Part shown: positions 44,291 through 57,300 of the stretch, piece after piece
Numbering within the stretch: the stretch's first letter is position 1
How the letters are laid out: each line of letters begins with the position of its first letter
Assembly: GCF_949628265.1 (NCBI RefSeq)
Contig: NC_088789.1
Span: 9,478,886-9,542,885, forward strand
Length of the DNA stretch: 64,000 bases
Reading direction: 5' to 3'
From: Cloeon dipterum
Taxonomy: Eukaryota; Arthropoda; Insecta; Ephemeroptera; Baetidae
Notes under the pieces: generated by a model
The model's database searches: none
The model's input: the letters and a program-made list of their open reading frames with translations, nothing else
What the model was told of the DNA's origin: nothing
Program-made: the position numbers and the translations under genes

Positions 44291-44973
44291 TCAGGCCCTC
44301 TTACTGTCTGTAAGCACTCTTACTATGCTTCCGAGACCGCCGGCAGCAAACGCTTTCTCATGCCAAACCAAAAGGTGACCACTGCTTCCTTCAGAGGGAG
44401 ACTCAAAACCCTTGTAAACATACTTCATCAGCACATCCACAAGGTCGGGATCAAGCGCCAAAACAACTTCTTCCACCTGGGAGGCTTTTACAGTCAAAAG
44501 CACCTTCATAGTGAGGGCTAGCGCAGCGTCCTGTAAAATTACAAAAATCTAGCTTAGCTTTCGTTCTTTTTGAGCAACGCCATCAACCATTGCTCGAGAG
44601 TTAACTTCAGATTTTCAAGTTCAAAATATGTAATACTTGTTTTCGTACTTTGACTTGCTGGTTTTTGGAGCCAAGGGGTGCATTCCGGAGAACAGTTTTC
44701 AGAGCATCAACCATACGGCCCCTGAAATACAAGAAGTATATTTATTGTACATTTCCGGTAAATTCCAGCCAAACTATGTTGAGTAACTCCAGTTGAAAGT
44801 TTAGTGCTTTGTCGGCACAACACTCACTGATTTAGGAAGGAGTTTACTTCTGCCTCGTCTGGGCCCACTGGAGGCGACTGCAATTCGCCTTGTTCGTCTT
44901 CTTTATAGTTATCTTCATTGTACGCGTCGACGTCGATCTTTCTAAAAGCCGAACTAGAGGTATTTTTTGCCAT
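44291..44973 (-). CDS. ARPC5: Actin-related protein 2/3 complex subunit 5 (p16-Arc)
   Basis: The smallest subunit of the Arp2/3 complex, which nucleates branched actin filaments in the cytoplasm. Three minus-strand exons, 44973-44828, 44721-44649 and 44530-44291, join with phases 2 and 0 to give 152 residues, the normal length for the family. The N-terminus [20 protein letters not shown] and the acidic [11 protein letters not shown] segment are typical. The helical body contains [16 protein letters not shown]. The C-terminus has the family signatures [24 protein letters not shown] and GSIVRVLTD. The start ATG is fixed by the conserved N-terminus. The gene is divergent from Vps13, with 360 bp between the start codons, so the two probably share a promoter. 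It appears intact. Confidence 0.97.
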
Positions 44974-45333
44974 TTTGCCTCAAATCGAGCGGAATATCGC
45001 GTTGTTATCAGCTTTGTGGGGTGCGGCTGCGGCGACTCCCCCAGCCCTCAGCTGATTCATGTAAATAAAGCATTCCTATTGGTTCGTTCAAACTGCGCTT
45101 TTCAAATAGCGACAAATGGTTGGTCGAAAGAGTCTCCTTCTGAATGTTGATTTGCTGTCTATTTTGAAAGAAATATAAACACGCAAGTTCTTCACTGCAG
45201 TCGTATCGCTAGTGGACAGCGCCACACACATCCACGATACGATGACACCTTCGATTACGGCGACGTAAAGATTTAATTTCGCGGATCACGTGAGATACAA
45301 AAAGCAAAGGTTATACATAATCCCTCGAGAAGC
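44974..45333. promoter_or_regulatory. Bidirectional promoter between ARPC5 and Vps13
   Basis: The 360 bp between the two start codons must hold both 5' leaders and the core promoters. No TATA box is obvious on the Vps13 side. A TCACGTGA palindrome lies at 45286-45293, about 41 nt upstream of the Vps13 ATG. It matches the core of E-boxes bound by MiT/TFE-type bHLH factors (CLEAR-like). Its use is inferred. Confidence 0.6.
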
Positions 45334-48300
45334 ATGGTGCTCGAGTCTGTGATTGTCGACGTTTTAAACAAATTTCTGGGTGACTACGTTGAAAGTGTCG
45401 ACAGGAAGCAGCTTAAAGTTGCTTTTGGTAAGTTCTTTACATCACTGCTAGGATTATTTGAAATGAATATTTTGGAAATCTGATTTATTGTATTGATACA
45501 CGTTACACTTGGATTGGTTTTTAATGAGATTTTCGCTGGATTATGTATCCAAACCCTCACAAAATTATTCTCTTTCGCGTGTTTCGCTCTGCTGACAGAA
45601 CCATATTGCGTGTTATGTATCTACATTATCTTTGTTTTGTACGCATTGCAGATAATATATGATAAGAGATTTTACAATGCGAGTGCACTATTTGTTTGGA
45701 TTGCTTGCCAGAGTTAATAAATGTGCACAGTGGATGTTTAGACACTTCACGTCACTCTTTTTTTGCTCTACAGGTGGTGATATCGCTTTAGACGACTTGG
45801 TGCTGAAGCAAAATGCACTTGATGAATTGGACTTGCCAGTCAAAACTGTTTACGGCCGTTTGGGTAGAAACACAGTCATAATGATATGTAGAAAAATATT
45901 TTCAACTTATTTGTGTATAGGAAAATTGGTTTTGACCATCCCTTGGACGAATCTGTACAAGGCTCCATGGATTGTACGTATTGAGAGAGTATTTTTACTC
46001 TCTGTGCCGAATGAAGAGGTCAGTTATGATGCCGAAAAAGAAGATCGCCTGGCCCAAGAGGCGAAACAGAAGGAAATCGCTAAGGTTGAGGAGGCTAAAC
46101 GTCTTGAAGAACTGAAAGGTGTGATAAGTGGAAAAAATTGAGACTTGTTTTCAAGGAAATTTATTATTAATAGGCTCCACAAAAAAAGAAGATGCTGGTT
46201 TTGTGGAGAACTTGGTGGCTCACATCATCAAGAATGTCCAAGTGACGATCAAAGATATTCACCTGAGATATGAGGACCGAGTGACGCATCCTGGTTCTCC
46301 ATTTTCTTTAGGAATTACTCTAAGCAGTCTCAAGTTGATGTCGACTGATGAGTCTGGGAAACCCACTGATGCCAAACAAACCATAAGCATTTTCCACAAA
46401 GTATAATTGGTTTCACTAATGCTACCAGTTAATTCTAACATTGTTACGCTTAGGTTTTAGAAATGGAGGGTTTGGCGTTCTACTGGAATTCTAATTCACA
46501 GTTGTATTCAAATTATGAAGAAGTCGCCAGACTGCAAAAGTTTCAAAACGAAATTGCCTCCAAGAACAATATGCCTTCAGGATATAATTACAGTAACTCA
46601 TTCAGACCGTTTGTAATACTTAATTTTACATTTATATCCATGCAGTGTTTGGTCCTATTTCTGCCACTGCCCAACTGCAGTTGAATCCAAAACCAGAGCA
46701 AGATGAATCGAAATTCATGATTCCCAAAGTTCAACTTGACATGAACATGAACGTCTTGTCAATTGGTATGCTTTTCTGTAAAGTGCTCCTTTGTTGTTTT
46801 TAACTTACAATATTATGCAGGTATATCCAAAATGCAATACAGGGATTTGGTGAAGTTTTTAGAGTCCATGGACAGAATGGCCAGAGCTGCTCCTTACCGG
46901 AAATACAGACCTTTGGTCAACAAATACAGGGGACATTACAAGACATGGTGGAATTTCGCTTATGATTGCATCTTGGAGACTGAAATCAGAAGGCGGCGCA
47001 AGAACTGGGACTGGAACCACATTCTCCGTCATAGAAAGCGGTTAAAGAGGTACGAGAAGGTATACAAGGAAAAGTTGGAAGCAAAGAAGCCAAGCGAGGA
47101 GCTCTTGAGAGAGATAAGAGAACTCGAGAAGGAAATTGACGTTTTCAACATAATTGTTATGAGGAAACGAGCTGAGGTCCAGGTAGTTTCGAAATGCTCA
47201 GGTGTAGGGAACATGTTATGATAATATTCTAATTAGGTTCAGAAAACAAAGAAACTGGAAGAGGAAAACAAAAAGAACGCTGGATGGTTTGGCGGGTGGT
47301 TTGGTGGAGGAGGATCATCTGCCGATAAAAATTCAGCATCTGATATAGGTAAATTAGTGAATGTGGATGAATACACATTTTATTTACATTGCTTCTTTTA
47401 GCAAACAAAATTGATGCTGCCATGACTTTAGATGAAAAGCAAAAACTGTACCAAGCCATCGGCTACCAAGAAAACGCCGCTCCAGCTCAATATCCTCACT
47501 TCTTTGTGGCTGTGAAAACATCATTCACTCTGGGATCCCTCCAAGTGGTTGTAAATGATGAGGATATTCCAGACGGAGAAGTTGTCAAATTGGTCATTTC
47601 TGGGGTCAAGTGCAACCTGGAACAAAGACCTTCAGCCCAAGCAACCAAGTAAAATTTTAAAATGTCTCAAAGTAAGATATTAACTCATCATTTCTAACAG
47701 AGTGGAAATGAAAATGCAGAATCTGAAAGTAACTGGCACAACTCAAAACGGGCAAGAGCCACTCATGGCCTACCCTCTGACTTCAGGAACACTCGGCAAA
47801 CCAAGCTTGCTGAGCATTTTGTTTGAGACTAATCCTATGGATCGACTTTGCGACCAGCGTTTGCGAATTCTGGCTCAACCTCTTGAGATGATGTACGATG
47901 CAGAAACCGTCATTAGAATTATGGACGTGTTCAAACCACCAGAAAAGCCCTCCCTCAAACAGTAATTTACATAAATTATTTGATTTGTTGAAGATTTAAG
48001 AAAATTTCATTATAGACTGCAAGCAATGGCTGTTTCAAAATTGGAGGATATTCAGGACAGATCTGCCACTCTCCTTCAACATGCAATTCACCAGCAGAAG
48101 GTTCTAGATTTAGACATCAAAGTAGCTGCTTCCAGAATGATACTGCCCCAGCTTGGGAAAATAAATATGTAATTTTCTTGGTGTCCTGCCATTTTTTTAC
48201 TTCATGTCAAGTTTCCTGATTTATCAGATCTGAACCAGTGCCAGTCCTTGTAGTGAGTCTCGGCAGTTTGTCGATTGCTTCTTGCGCGCGCGACAAGGGA

Positions 48301-51300
48301 CTTCCAAACATCAGCAACATGATCCAAGCTGGAAGCTCTGAACAGGAGGTGCTCCAAGAAATGTTTTCGCAAAGCTATGAAAAGTTTTCTCTACAGCTCA
48401 AAGAAGTCCAGGTATGTTTCAGTAATCATTTGAATGAATTTAACAAGAAAATACAAATTTATTTCTCCTATCAGGTTCTTGTTGCAAAGCCTGGAGAAGA
48501 CTGGGAAGAAAAGCTTACAAAAACCTCAGAATCAAATTTGCACCTTGTGCAGCCCATGAGCATCGATATCAGCTTGCATCGCAGTTTGCTTATGAATGAC
48601 CCAAGGATCCCTCAATTCAAAATAGCTGGACAGCTGCCATCACTCAATCTACATCTGTCTGAGGAAAGACTATTGCTCACTGCAGGCATTTTAGTCAGCG
48701 TTCCATTTCCAGAATCGGAACCTGAACCTCCTCAAGCTTTGGTATGTTGTTAATTTATGGTATCGTGTCTCCTTCAACTAAATTTTCATAGACCGAGGGC
48801 AGATCTATGAGCAAAAGTATCATGTCACTAACCCAAATGGGACTTGTTGACAAAAGAAAGCTGGGCTCAAATCAAAACGAAGGACTGGAACTTGTTGTCA
48901 GCTCCGTAAAAATGGACGTTTGGTTTGAAATGAAAGGTGGGTTTGCAGTAAAAATTATTATATTCAACGACAGTGACATTTTTTCCAGAGTTCCGAGTTG
49001 TTGTCACTCGCAAAGATGATACTGGCAAATTGTCAAAGCTTGTTGATTTCTCTCTTATGTCCGTTGAATTGGAGATGGTGCAGAGATCTTTTGATATGAA
49101 TCTAGTATTGAGACTTGGCGGTGTCTCTTTGGAGCAAACCATAAACGGTGCAACAAGAAAAGCGATCACCACCCCCATGTCGGATGGGAAAGCAGATTAT
49201 TTGTTCACCACCCGACTGTTTATTGTAAGAATAAAATGCAAATTTTTGGACCTATTTTTATAAACCAATGAATACAATCCTTTTAGGTGAACAGAAAGTC
49301 CCCTGAATTTTCAACAGTGCATCACAGTATTGAAAAGTTGCTCGAAGTCACTTTTTCATCTCTGGATCTCGCGCTGCACCAGAGTGGAATCCTACAAGTG
49401 ATGGAATTCTCGCAAAATTTGCAGGACAAAATCTCCTCTCTGAAACCTGCGCCTCAACAGCCTAAGGATAGATTCGCTTCCACCATGGGTACAGGAGATC
49501 GACTGCTCGCAACCATTGTTGAAGAGGATAACGCGATGACCCTGAAACCAGTGGCTCCTGGGAAGAAGGCCACTAAGAAAATTATCATGCTGAAGTTGGT
49601 GGCCAGGCTGGAAAACCTGAGTGTCAGCCTGTCAAATCCTGAGAGAGAACTAACCAAGCTTACACTGCATGGAGTGCGAATGGATGTGATGATGTTGCAA
49701 GGGCAGATTGAAATAGAGTCTGCTCTTCAGAATATGCTCATTACCGACTGCAACCCAAACACCATCTACAAAAAAATTCTCGAGTCTGAAGGAGACGAGG
49801 CTCTCTCTGCCAAGATTGTTATGTATGAAAAGCCCAACGAGAACCAGCCTGCAATGGAAATTCAGGCTCATATGGCTTGCTTGAAAATTTTCTTCCTCAA
49901 CCGATATGTCAGCGGACTTTTGGTAATAAACTAAAATTGAAATCGCCTCTTCAATTAATAAACTTAATTATTTGATTCTATTTCAGGGATTTTTAAATAA
50001 CTTCCAAACAGCTCTGATTGCAGTTCAAGCGGCGTCAGCTGCTGCTGCCGAAGCAGCAAGACAAAACATCCAACATGCATACCAAAATGCAACCAGAATT
50101 GCACTAGACTTGGAAATCAAAGTAATTAAAAATTATATTATAAGTATGTTTGATTTTAGTGTTAATATTTTGTTACAGGCCCCTGTTATTATTGTTCCGA
50201 GAAGTTTGAAAATGCGAGATGCATTCATGCTGGATTTAGGTACAATTGTAATGAAAAATAAGTTCTCTGAGCTGCAGATTCCAAATGAAAGCCGGACAGT
50301 GTCAATGGACACGTTAACGCTTGGTCTAAGAAAACTTCACGTTACTAGGTATGCGTTGTGGAAAGGTTCTTTAATTTTGAATATTTTTATTGTATCTTTC
50401 AGAGTAATGCTAGATGACTCAAACAATGCTGTAAACCGGACTCACCTGATCACTCCCTTTGATTTCACTGTATTGGTGAAAAGAAACTTGTCCATTGGCT
50501 GGTGCAAGCAAAAACCAGCCATTGATTTGGAGAGCACAATGGATGCCATCAAAGTAACGCTAAGAAATCTGAGTGTAAAGAGTTAATAAAATATCCTTGT
50601 TTAAACAGTTGGACGTCCGGCAAGAAGATGTGCGGCTGGGAATGCTGCTCCTCGGTGAAAATTTGGGAGATGTTGAACATGTTGTTGAACCAGTTGACCA
50701 CGTAAATGTCGAGACATTGCAAGTTGAAGTCGAAACCACTCAAAGACAGCAACGCCCTAAATCACTGAGAAGCACATCAAGTATAATGTTCCTCTTTTTA
50801 GTCTTCAACTTGAATAAATAGTTTTTTTTTTAAATTTTCAGCTGTCAGCAGAGCGTCAGAATTTACAGTGCCTGTGCCTGAAAATGTTTTCAAGCACATG
50901 ACATTCAACTTTTTAATGAAGAGCATTGAAGTGAACCTGTTAGTTCCAGCTACAACGCCGGTATGTTCAATTTTTTTAATGGCCAGGAAAATTTTTTACA
51001 CTTTGTTACAGGCTGGAAGTGATGACAGAAATGGGCTAGCGCACTTCAACATGAGAAGTCTGAAAGTGCAAGGAGTAATGTACTCAAATGGTGCCATGAT
51101 TGTTGTCATGCAGTTGGAGGATTGTGCCCTAAGAGACATGCGCCGACTGAAACTGTGTGCGGAAAACCGCATATCAGACCTGCTGAGCCTGAAAGCCACC
51201 AGAGAAAAGAGCCCCATGCTGCATCTGAACTACAATCAGTCTACAACCAACACGATACTAACTTGCAAAGTTTCTGGATTCAATTTGGTCTTGTGCTTGG

Positions 51301-54300
51301 ACTATCTGATGAGAATCTCTGATTTCTTTGTTTCCGCGATGCCTCAGGAAACTGCCAAGAAAGTCGAAAAAGCGAAACCTGCTGGTTCAAGAAACGCATC
51401 CAGGCCATCATCTGCCGGTTTGTTTGTTTTGTATTTTTTTTTCTAATTTAACCAAATTTTGATGCAGGAAACAAGATGGACAGTTTGACTGCGAGAGAGA
51501 ATGTTTTTGAGCTAAAAGTGGTTTTAGAAAAACCAGATATTATTCTTGTTGAAAGCATGTCTGACATCAACACGAGAGCGCTGATTTTCAGCGTCGAAGG
51601 AAATGGCAGAATCAGAATGACTCCAGAGAAACAGGTCATTGATTTCGGCATCAAGAGCATTCAGCTGTATTCGTGCATATTCAACCCAGAACGAAGGAAG
51701 GACACGCTTTGCCAGGTTGTCAGACCCTGTGAACTGAGTGTTGCTGGCTCCTGTTCTACTGGACAGCAACCTCACATAGAGGTCATGTTGTCTCCAATTC
51801 GCATCTCTGTTACCCCTGGAACGATCAACATCCTCACCAATACAATGTCAGCCCTTGGGTCAGGAATGGAAGATAAAGAGGATGGTAAGTTATTTAATTT
51901 CATGAAAACAAAAATTCACCCTTAATACCCCAAGATGAGATTAAAGTACAGCCTGACTGGAGTCTTCTGTGGCGGCCAAAACCATTTAAAGAAACAGACC
52001 ATTGGTTTTTGCTCACTGAAGAAGGGGTTGATGCTCTCTCAATGTGTGAAATTCCAACTGAAACCCCGTCAGGAGATGGAGGCCAAATTGTTGTGACTGC
52101 ACCTTCGTTTGAGATCACTTTGGAAGCTGGATTTGGCATCAAGACTCTTCCTCTGATCTCGCTTCAAAGCAGAATGCAAGCTACAATGTCAGACTGGGCA
52201 AGGAACTTGCAAATTTCAGGTGTGTTGTATCTGCAGATGTCGTACTACAACAAGAGGCTTGCTCTCTGGGAGCCCTTGATCGAGCCACAAGTCCGAAATG
52301 AAAAGTATGCATTTTAAATTATATGTTCAACTTAATTTTCAAACATGATATGACAGGCATTTTCCTTGGGAACTTAAGTTTGAGTTGAAGAAGAATGCAA
52401 ACAATTCGCCTTTCCTCTCACCCCTCTCTGACGAGGTTGACGCTATAGCTGTGCAGCCACCAGCAACAAGCATTAGAGTCGAGTCGGACAGTAATCTGGA
52501 AATCACTGTGTCTAAGGCATGCTTGGACGTCATGACAAACCTAAGCAAAGCTTTCCGTTTGGCTGTGCAAGAAGGGCCAAAAGTTAAAGAATTGGAAGGT
52601 TCACCTTATCAAATCGTTAACCAGACTGGAATCAAAGTTGTGCTTCTGCTGAAAGATACCAATTTTGTGGTACGTTTAATGCAAACTTTGCAACTTTTTA
52701 TTTGACTTAAACTTTGCATTTTGCTCCAGGTTAATGATGACAATGGTGGAAATAGTCCCAATAATGTTGAACAAGTTGTGCTGGAAAGTGGTGCTGAATG
52801 TGGTTTGATTTTAAAAGAAATTGCAACTCCCGCATATGACACTGAAAAGTCCATATTGAGTGAACAGGTATATTTATTTTGCGACCATTTAAAACAATGA
52901 TGAAACATTTTGACACTAAATAAATACTGTATTATTGTACCAAAAAATGCTATATCTCCAGGTTCAAGAAAAATTCCTTCACGTCAAGGTCCCGGACAAA
53001 GGATGCATCATCAAGATTCCGATTGTTCGAGCTGAGAAGAGGTACTTCACGCTGGCCACAAAGCCAGAAAAACAAGGGCTTGTTTCTGAAGTCATCGTGG
53101 ATGGCAGCAGCACAATTGTCACATTGAGGTCTATCATCCAAGTGCACAATCAGTTCAGCCTTCCAGTGGACGTTTATTTCATGACAAAGAGGGGAAACGA
53201 AGTTGCCTGCGTTGGAGTTGTCCAGCCGGGCCAAAAACTAGACTTGCCATTGCATGCTGTATACACACCAACCTGTGAAATCTTCTTCAGCCTTCCAGGG
53301 TGAGGATATAATTTTTGAAAAAGTCGCTTAATATGACACATTTTTGCTGGTCCTTCAGTAATGAGTCGATATGACAATATTAAATTGCTAGCTAAGTATA
53401 GCGCCAATATTTAACAAATTCGAAGGGATCAATAAGTTATAGGCTTCTTTTCTACTCCTTGGTGGTTACTTAACTTAAATTGACTCTAAAATGTTGGTAA
53501 AAATACCAAGACTGGGTTATGTCTGTGATACATCCCCGAACAATTATTTGAAAGACAAAGATTATCATTTTCAACATTTTGGCAGTTTTATTACATCATT
53601 GAAATTTTAGACATACTGTGTGCATCACACCTTTCATTTGGAAAGAGCTGCAAAACACAATCACCATCAACAAGCTTCTTCAGTGCGATGCAAAGAACAA
53701 GGATGCCAAGGAACCATACTTCATCAGAGCTGTAGGCGAAATGGAGCATGTCTACTTTGAAGCAACAACCATGAGAACCATGCACAGCTGCATTTTCAAC
53801 ATATCTTTGAGACCAACTGTCATCTTGAAGAATTTGCTTCCGATTTTCTTGGTGTACGTGGCAGAAAAGGGCGGAAAGGAGCTGGAGGTGAAGCCCGGAG
53901 AGAGCATCCACCTGCCAACGGTTGAGCCAGGGAAAGGACTGATGTGTTTGAGGGTATTGCTACAATATTTAAGTCAAAAATATATTTTTAATAAATTCAG
54001 CAAATAATTTGCCATTCCTCATTATGTGAAGCGTTAGTAATGTGTCAAACGCAAGTAACTACCATTAAATTCATTCACGATTTCATTTAATACATTTTAT
54101 TTTCCATACTATTATTTAAATATTGTTTATTTGAAGATGCTAAACAGACTTAAAACCTTTCTTGTTCAGTTGGATGACTATTTGGAGAAGAACTGGTCTT
54201 GCAAAAGAGAAATCGCTGCTGTTCCGCCAGAACTATCTGTTTGGTCATTTGATTCATATGATAGTTTGGCCAAAATGTCTCTTGATATGGGAATGCACAC

Positions 54301-57300
54301 GGTCAACGTTAACGGCACTCTCTACATGTCTCTCTACTCGCCATTCTGGATGATTAACAAGACTGGAAAGATGTTGTCTTACAGGGTAAGTTCCATTCAA
54401 AGCAAACCTTGATATTTATACTCCCATTACACACATGACTACTTCAACTTTAGACATTTCGATATTAAATAATTTACAGAAGTCGCGTAAAACAGAGAAA
54501 AACGAGGCCTCAGGCAGTCCTCTGAAGGTACTTGTCATGCCAACTCAATCACATTCTGCATGTTTGCTAATGTTGGTACACTTTTTTGTCAGGGTAATAC
54601 CAATGAGATACACAAATTAACTCGTAGATACACACATTATGAGGATTCACTAAAAGCGCCTCAAGCTGTTTAATGTTTGTCACTATGATTCAAAAAGTTT
54701 GACAAAGAGTTAACTATAAGCCTACGTAAATAATGAGAAGTTTAAAAAAAAAAACATTGCACAACATTTAAATGATCATTTGTTAAAACGTTTAATCTTC
54801 ACAAGATGAATTTAGTTTAGAAATCTCTCATTCTCTTAGGGTTACCCATTTTGATCGCTTTGAATCCTGCACACAACACAGTTTTGTAGATTTTTCTGTC
54901 AAATTTTTCTCAATTAAATTTGTTTTGCGTGTACCAACTCTCAATATTGGCATTGATGAGCACTGTGGCGTCAGAAATTTCCTAAATCGCAGCTGGCTTC
55001 TTACTTTTATTTTTCACTTGGTTCATTATTTCAGAAATGGTCATCTGTTGTGTCCGTGTCCAGCAAGAATTGGGAAGTGAGTTTGTAGTGCTCACTTTTT
55101 GGACACTTACTAACTCTGCTCTCTTTGTGTACAAACGTAACACTTGATTCACATCTTTTCTTTTCGTACCCTTTATACAAACATCCTCTTCTAATACTTA
55201 ACTTTGAAACCGTTGATTTCGAGGACTACAGGAGTGTGGTGTGATTAAAGGTGTATTTTGTTCCACCCTCACTCTATTTTTTTGTTATTTTGCTGACGCA
55301 TGTGTGACTTTAAACCATTGGTACATCTATTTGCAAGTTCATAATTTTTAATTCATTTGTAATTTATTTCAGCAATCGGAAGAGACAACAAACATCATGT
55401 ACCATCCACCTGACTTTGAAGGTCCAATTTTGTTTTCTTTCCGACCCAAAGTCTTCTTCGGTAAAAAGAAAGCAGCAATTAGGGTTGATGACAGTGAATG
55501 GTCCAACAAATTTTCCTTGGATGTTGCTGGAAGTTCTGGCTCAGTCAGCTGCAAGACTTCAAATGATATTTTGCAGGTATGATACTCAGGTTGCATTTTG
55601 ATGATCACTAAAATTTTCCTTCTGAAGATCGGCGTCAGCATTCAACTATCCAGCTCAAATCTGACAAAACTTGTGACATTCATCCCATACTACATGCTGG
55701 TCAACCACACCAGCTTTGTGATCCAGTGTCAGGAAGGAGACCGGCCTGCAGATCCATGGACTGACATCGAGCCCTCGCAATGCTCTCCTCTGTGGCCTAG
55801 GGGAACCGGCCACCACGACAACACACTCAGGTTGAGGGTTAAGGGCACTAACGAGACAACAGCTCCTTTCTCTTTCACAGAGAACATCAATATGCTGCTT
55901 AAACTGCACAATAAGGTATATCAAAAATTCATAATATCCCAGATCAAGAGATAAAAGAACCTAATTACAAAAATTTTCAGTTTGGAGGGATCAATGTTGA
56001 CGTGCAGGTGTCAGAAGGCAACATTTTTGTCAACTTGAGCGCGTATGAACCAGGATTGGCGCCTGCCCTGATTGTCAATCACACCAAATACTCAATTGAC
56101 TTCTGGGAAAAACAAGCTTCACCAGCCATAAAGTAAATCATCTCCAGACTCTATCAAATGAATTGCTAACTTTGCTTAATTTAGAAAATTGGCGCCGATG
56201 GAGCAAGCTCTGTTTGCTTGGGACGATCCTAAGGGCCAGCGGAAGCTGGTTTGGAATGGAGAAAACTCGAACCGGAAGAAGGAAGAAGTCATCGACTTGC
56301 TCAGGAAGGACGGCTGGGGTAAACTATGGGTGCCTGGAACCATGGAGGACGAGATCCTCTACTGGGTTTCTTTCCTGAATGGAATGCAGAGATTGCTGCT
56401 TTTCACGGCCAACCCTGAGGTCATCAACAATGCCAAGGCGGCAGCTGATTTGGAACCCATTTCTCTGGAAATGACAATTTCCTTGCAAGGCATTGGACTT
56501 TCCTTGGTTTCTGAGTTGGACAAGAAAATTCTGGAGCTGCTCTACATGCGACTAGCCAGGTACTCTCTTATTTAATATCGTTAATTACCTGAAACTAAAA
56601 AAAATTCTTTCAACTTTTTATCTTAAAACTTACTCCGAGTCGTCGTTTCCAGCTCTGGCATTATTTGGGAAAGCAAAAAGCCCAAGAAACGAAACTATGA
56701 GCGGATCAACAATTTTGATTCGCTAACTTTGGAGACCGCGCACCGCCACTTCATCCTCGGCCAAGGAAGTCAGTTTGTAAAGCTGTCTGATGGCGCTGAG
56801 GTGGACTTATCCTGCAACCGAATTGTCGTACCATACGTCAAGGAACTTCGACGCACACACAATCCAGGAATTTGGTTCCAAATGAAGATTTCCACGCACC
56901 AGCGAATGGTGCATGCCAAGCTGAACCATCTACAGATCGACTGTCAGATGCCAAACTGCATGTTCCCCAACATACTGGCTCCAGTTCCTCCTCCAAAGAG
57001 CATTGCTGCCGACCAAGGTTGGGTCAGTCATATTTTATAATTTCGTATTTTAAATTTTTGATTCAGCTATGCGGCCATTTGTGGAATTGAGCGTGGTGCA
57101 GCGGTTGTTGGAACACAGTCCTGTGCAGCAGTTCAAGTACTTGCGGGTTCTCGTCCAAGAATTCCATGTCAAGCTGGAGCTTGACTTCCTGAATGCTCTG
57201 CTGGGGATGTTCGCGTCTGAAGAAAATCTTGATGCAGATGATGTAATTTAATTTAATTATTATATTGGGTTGCGACTTGACTTATTTTTTCTCAGACGGA

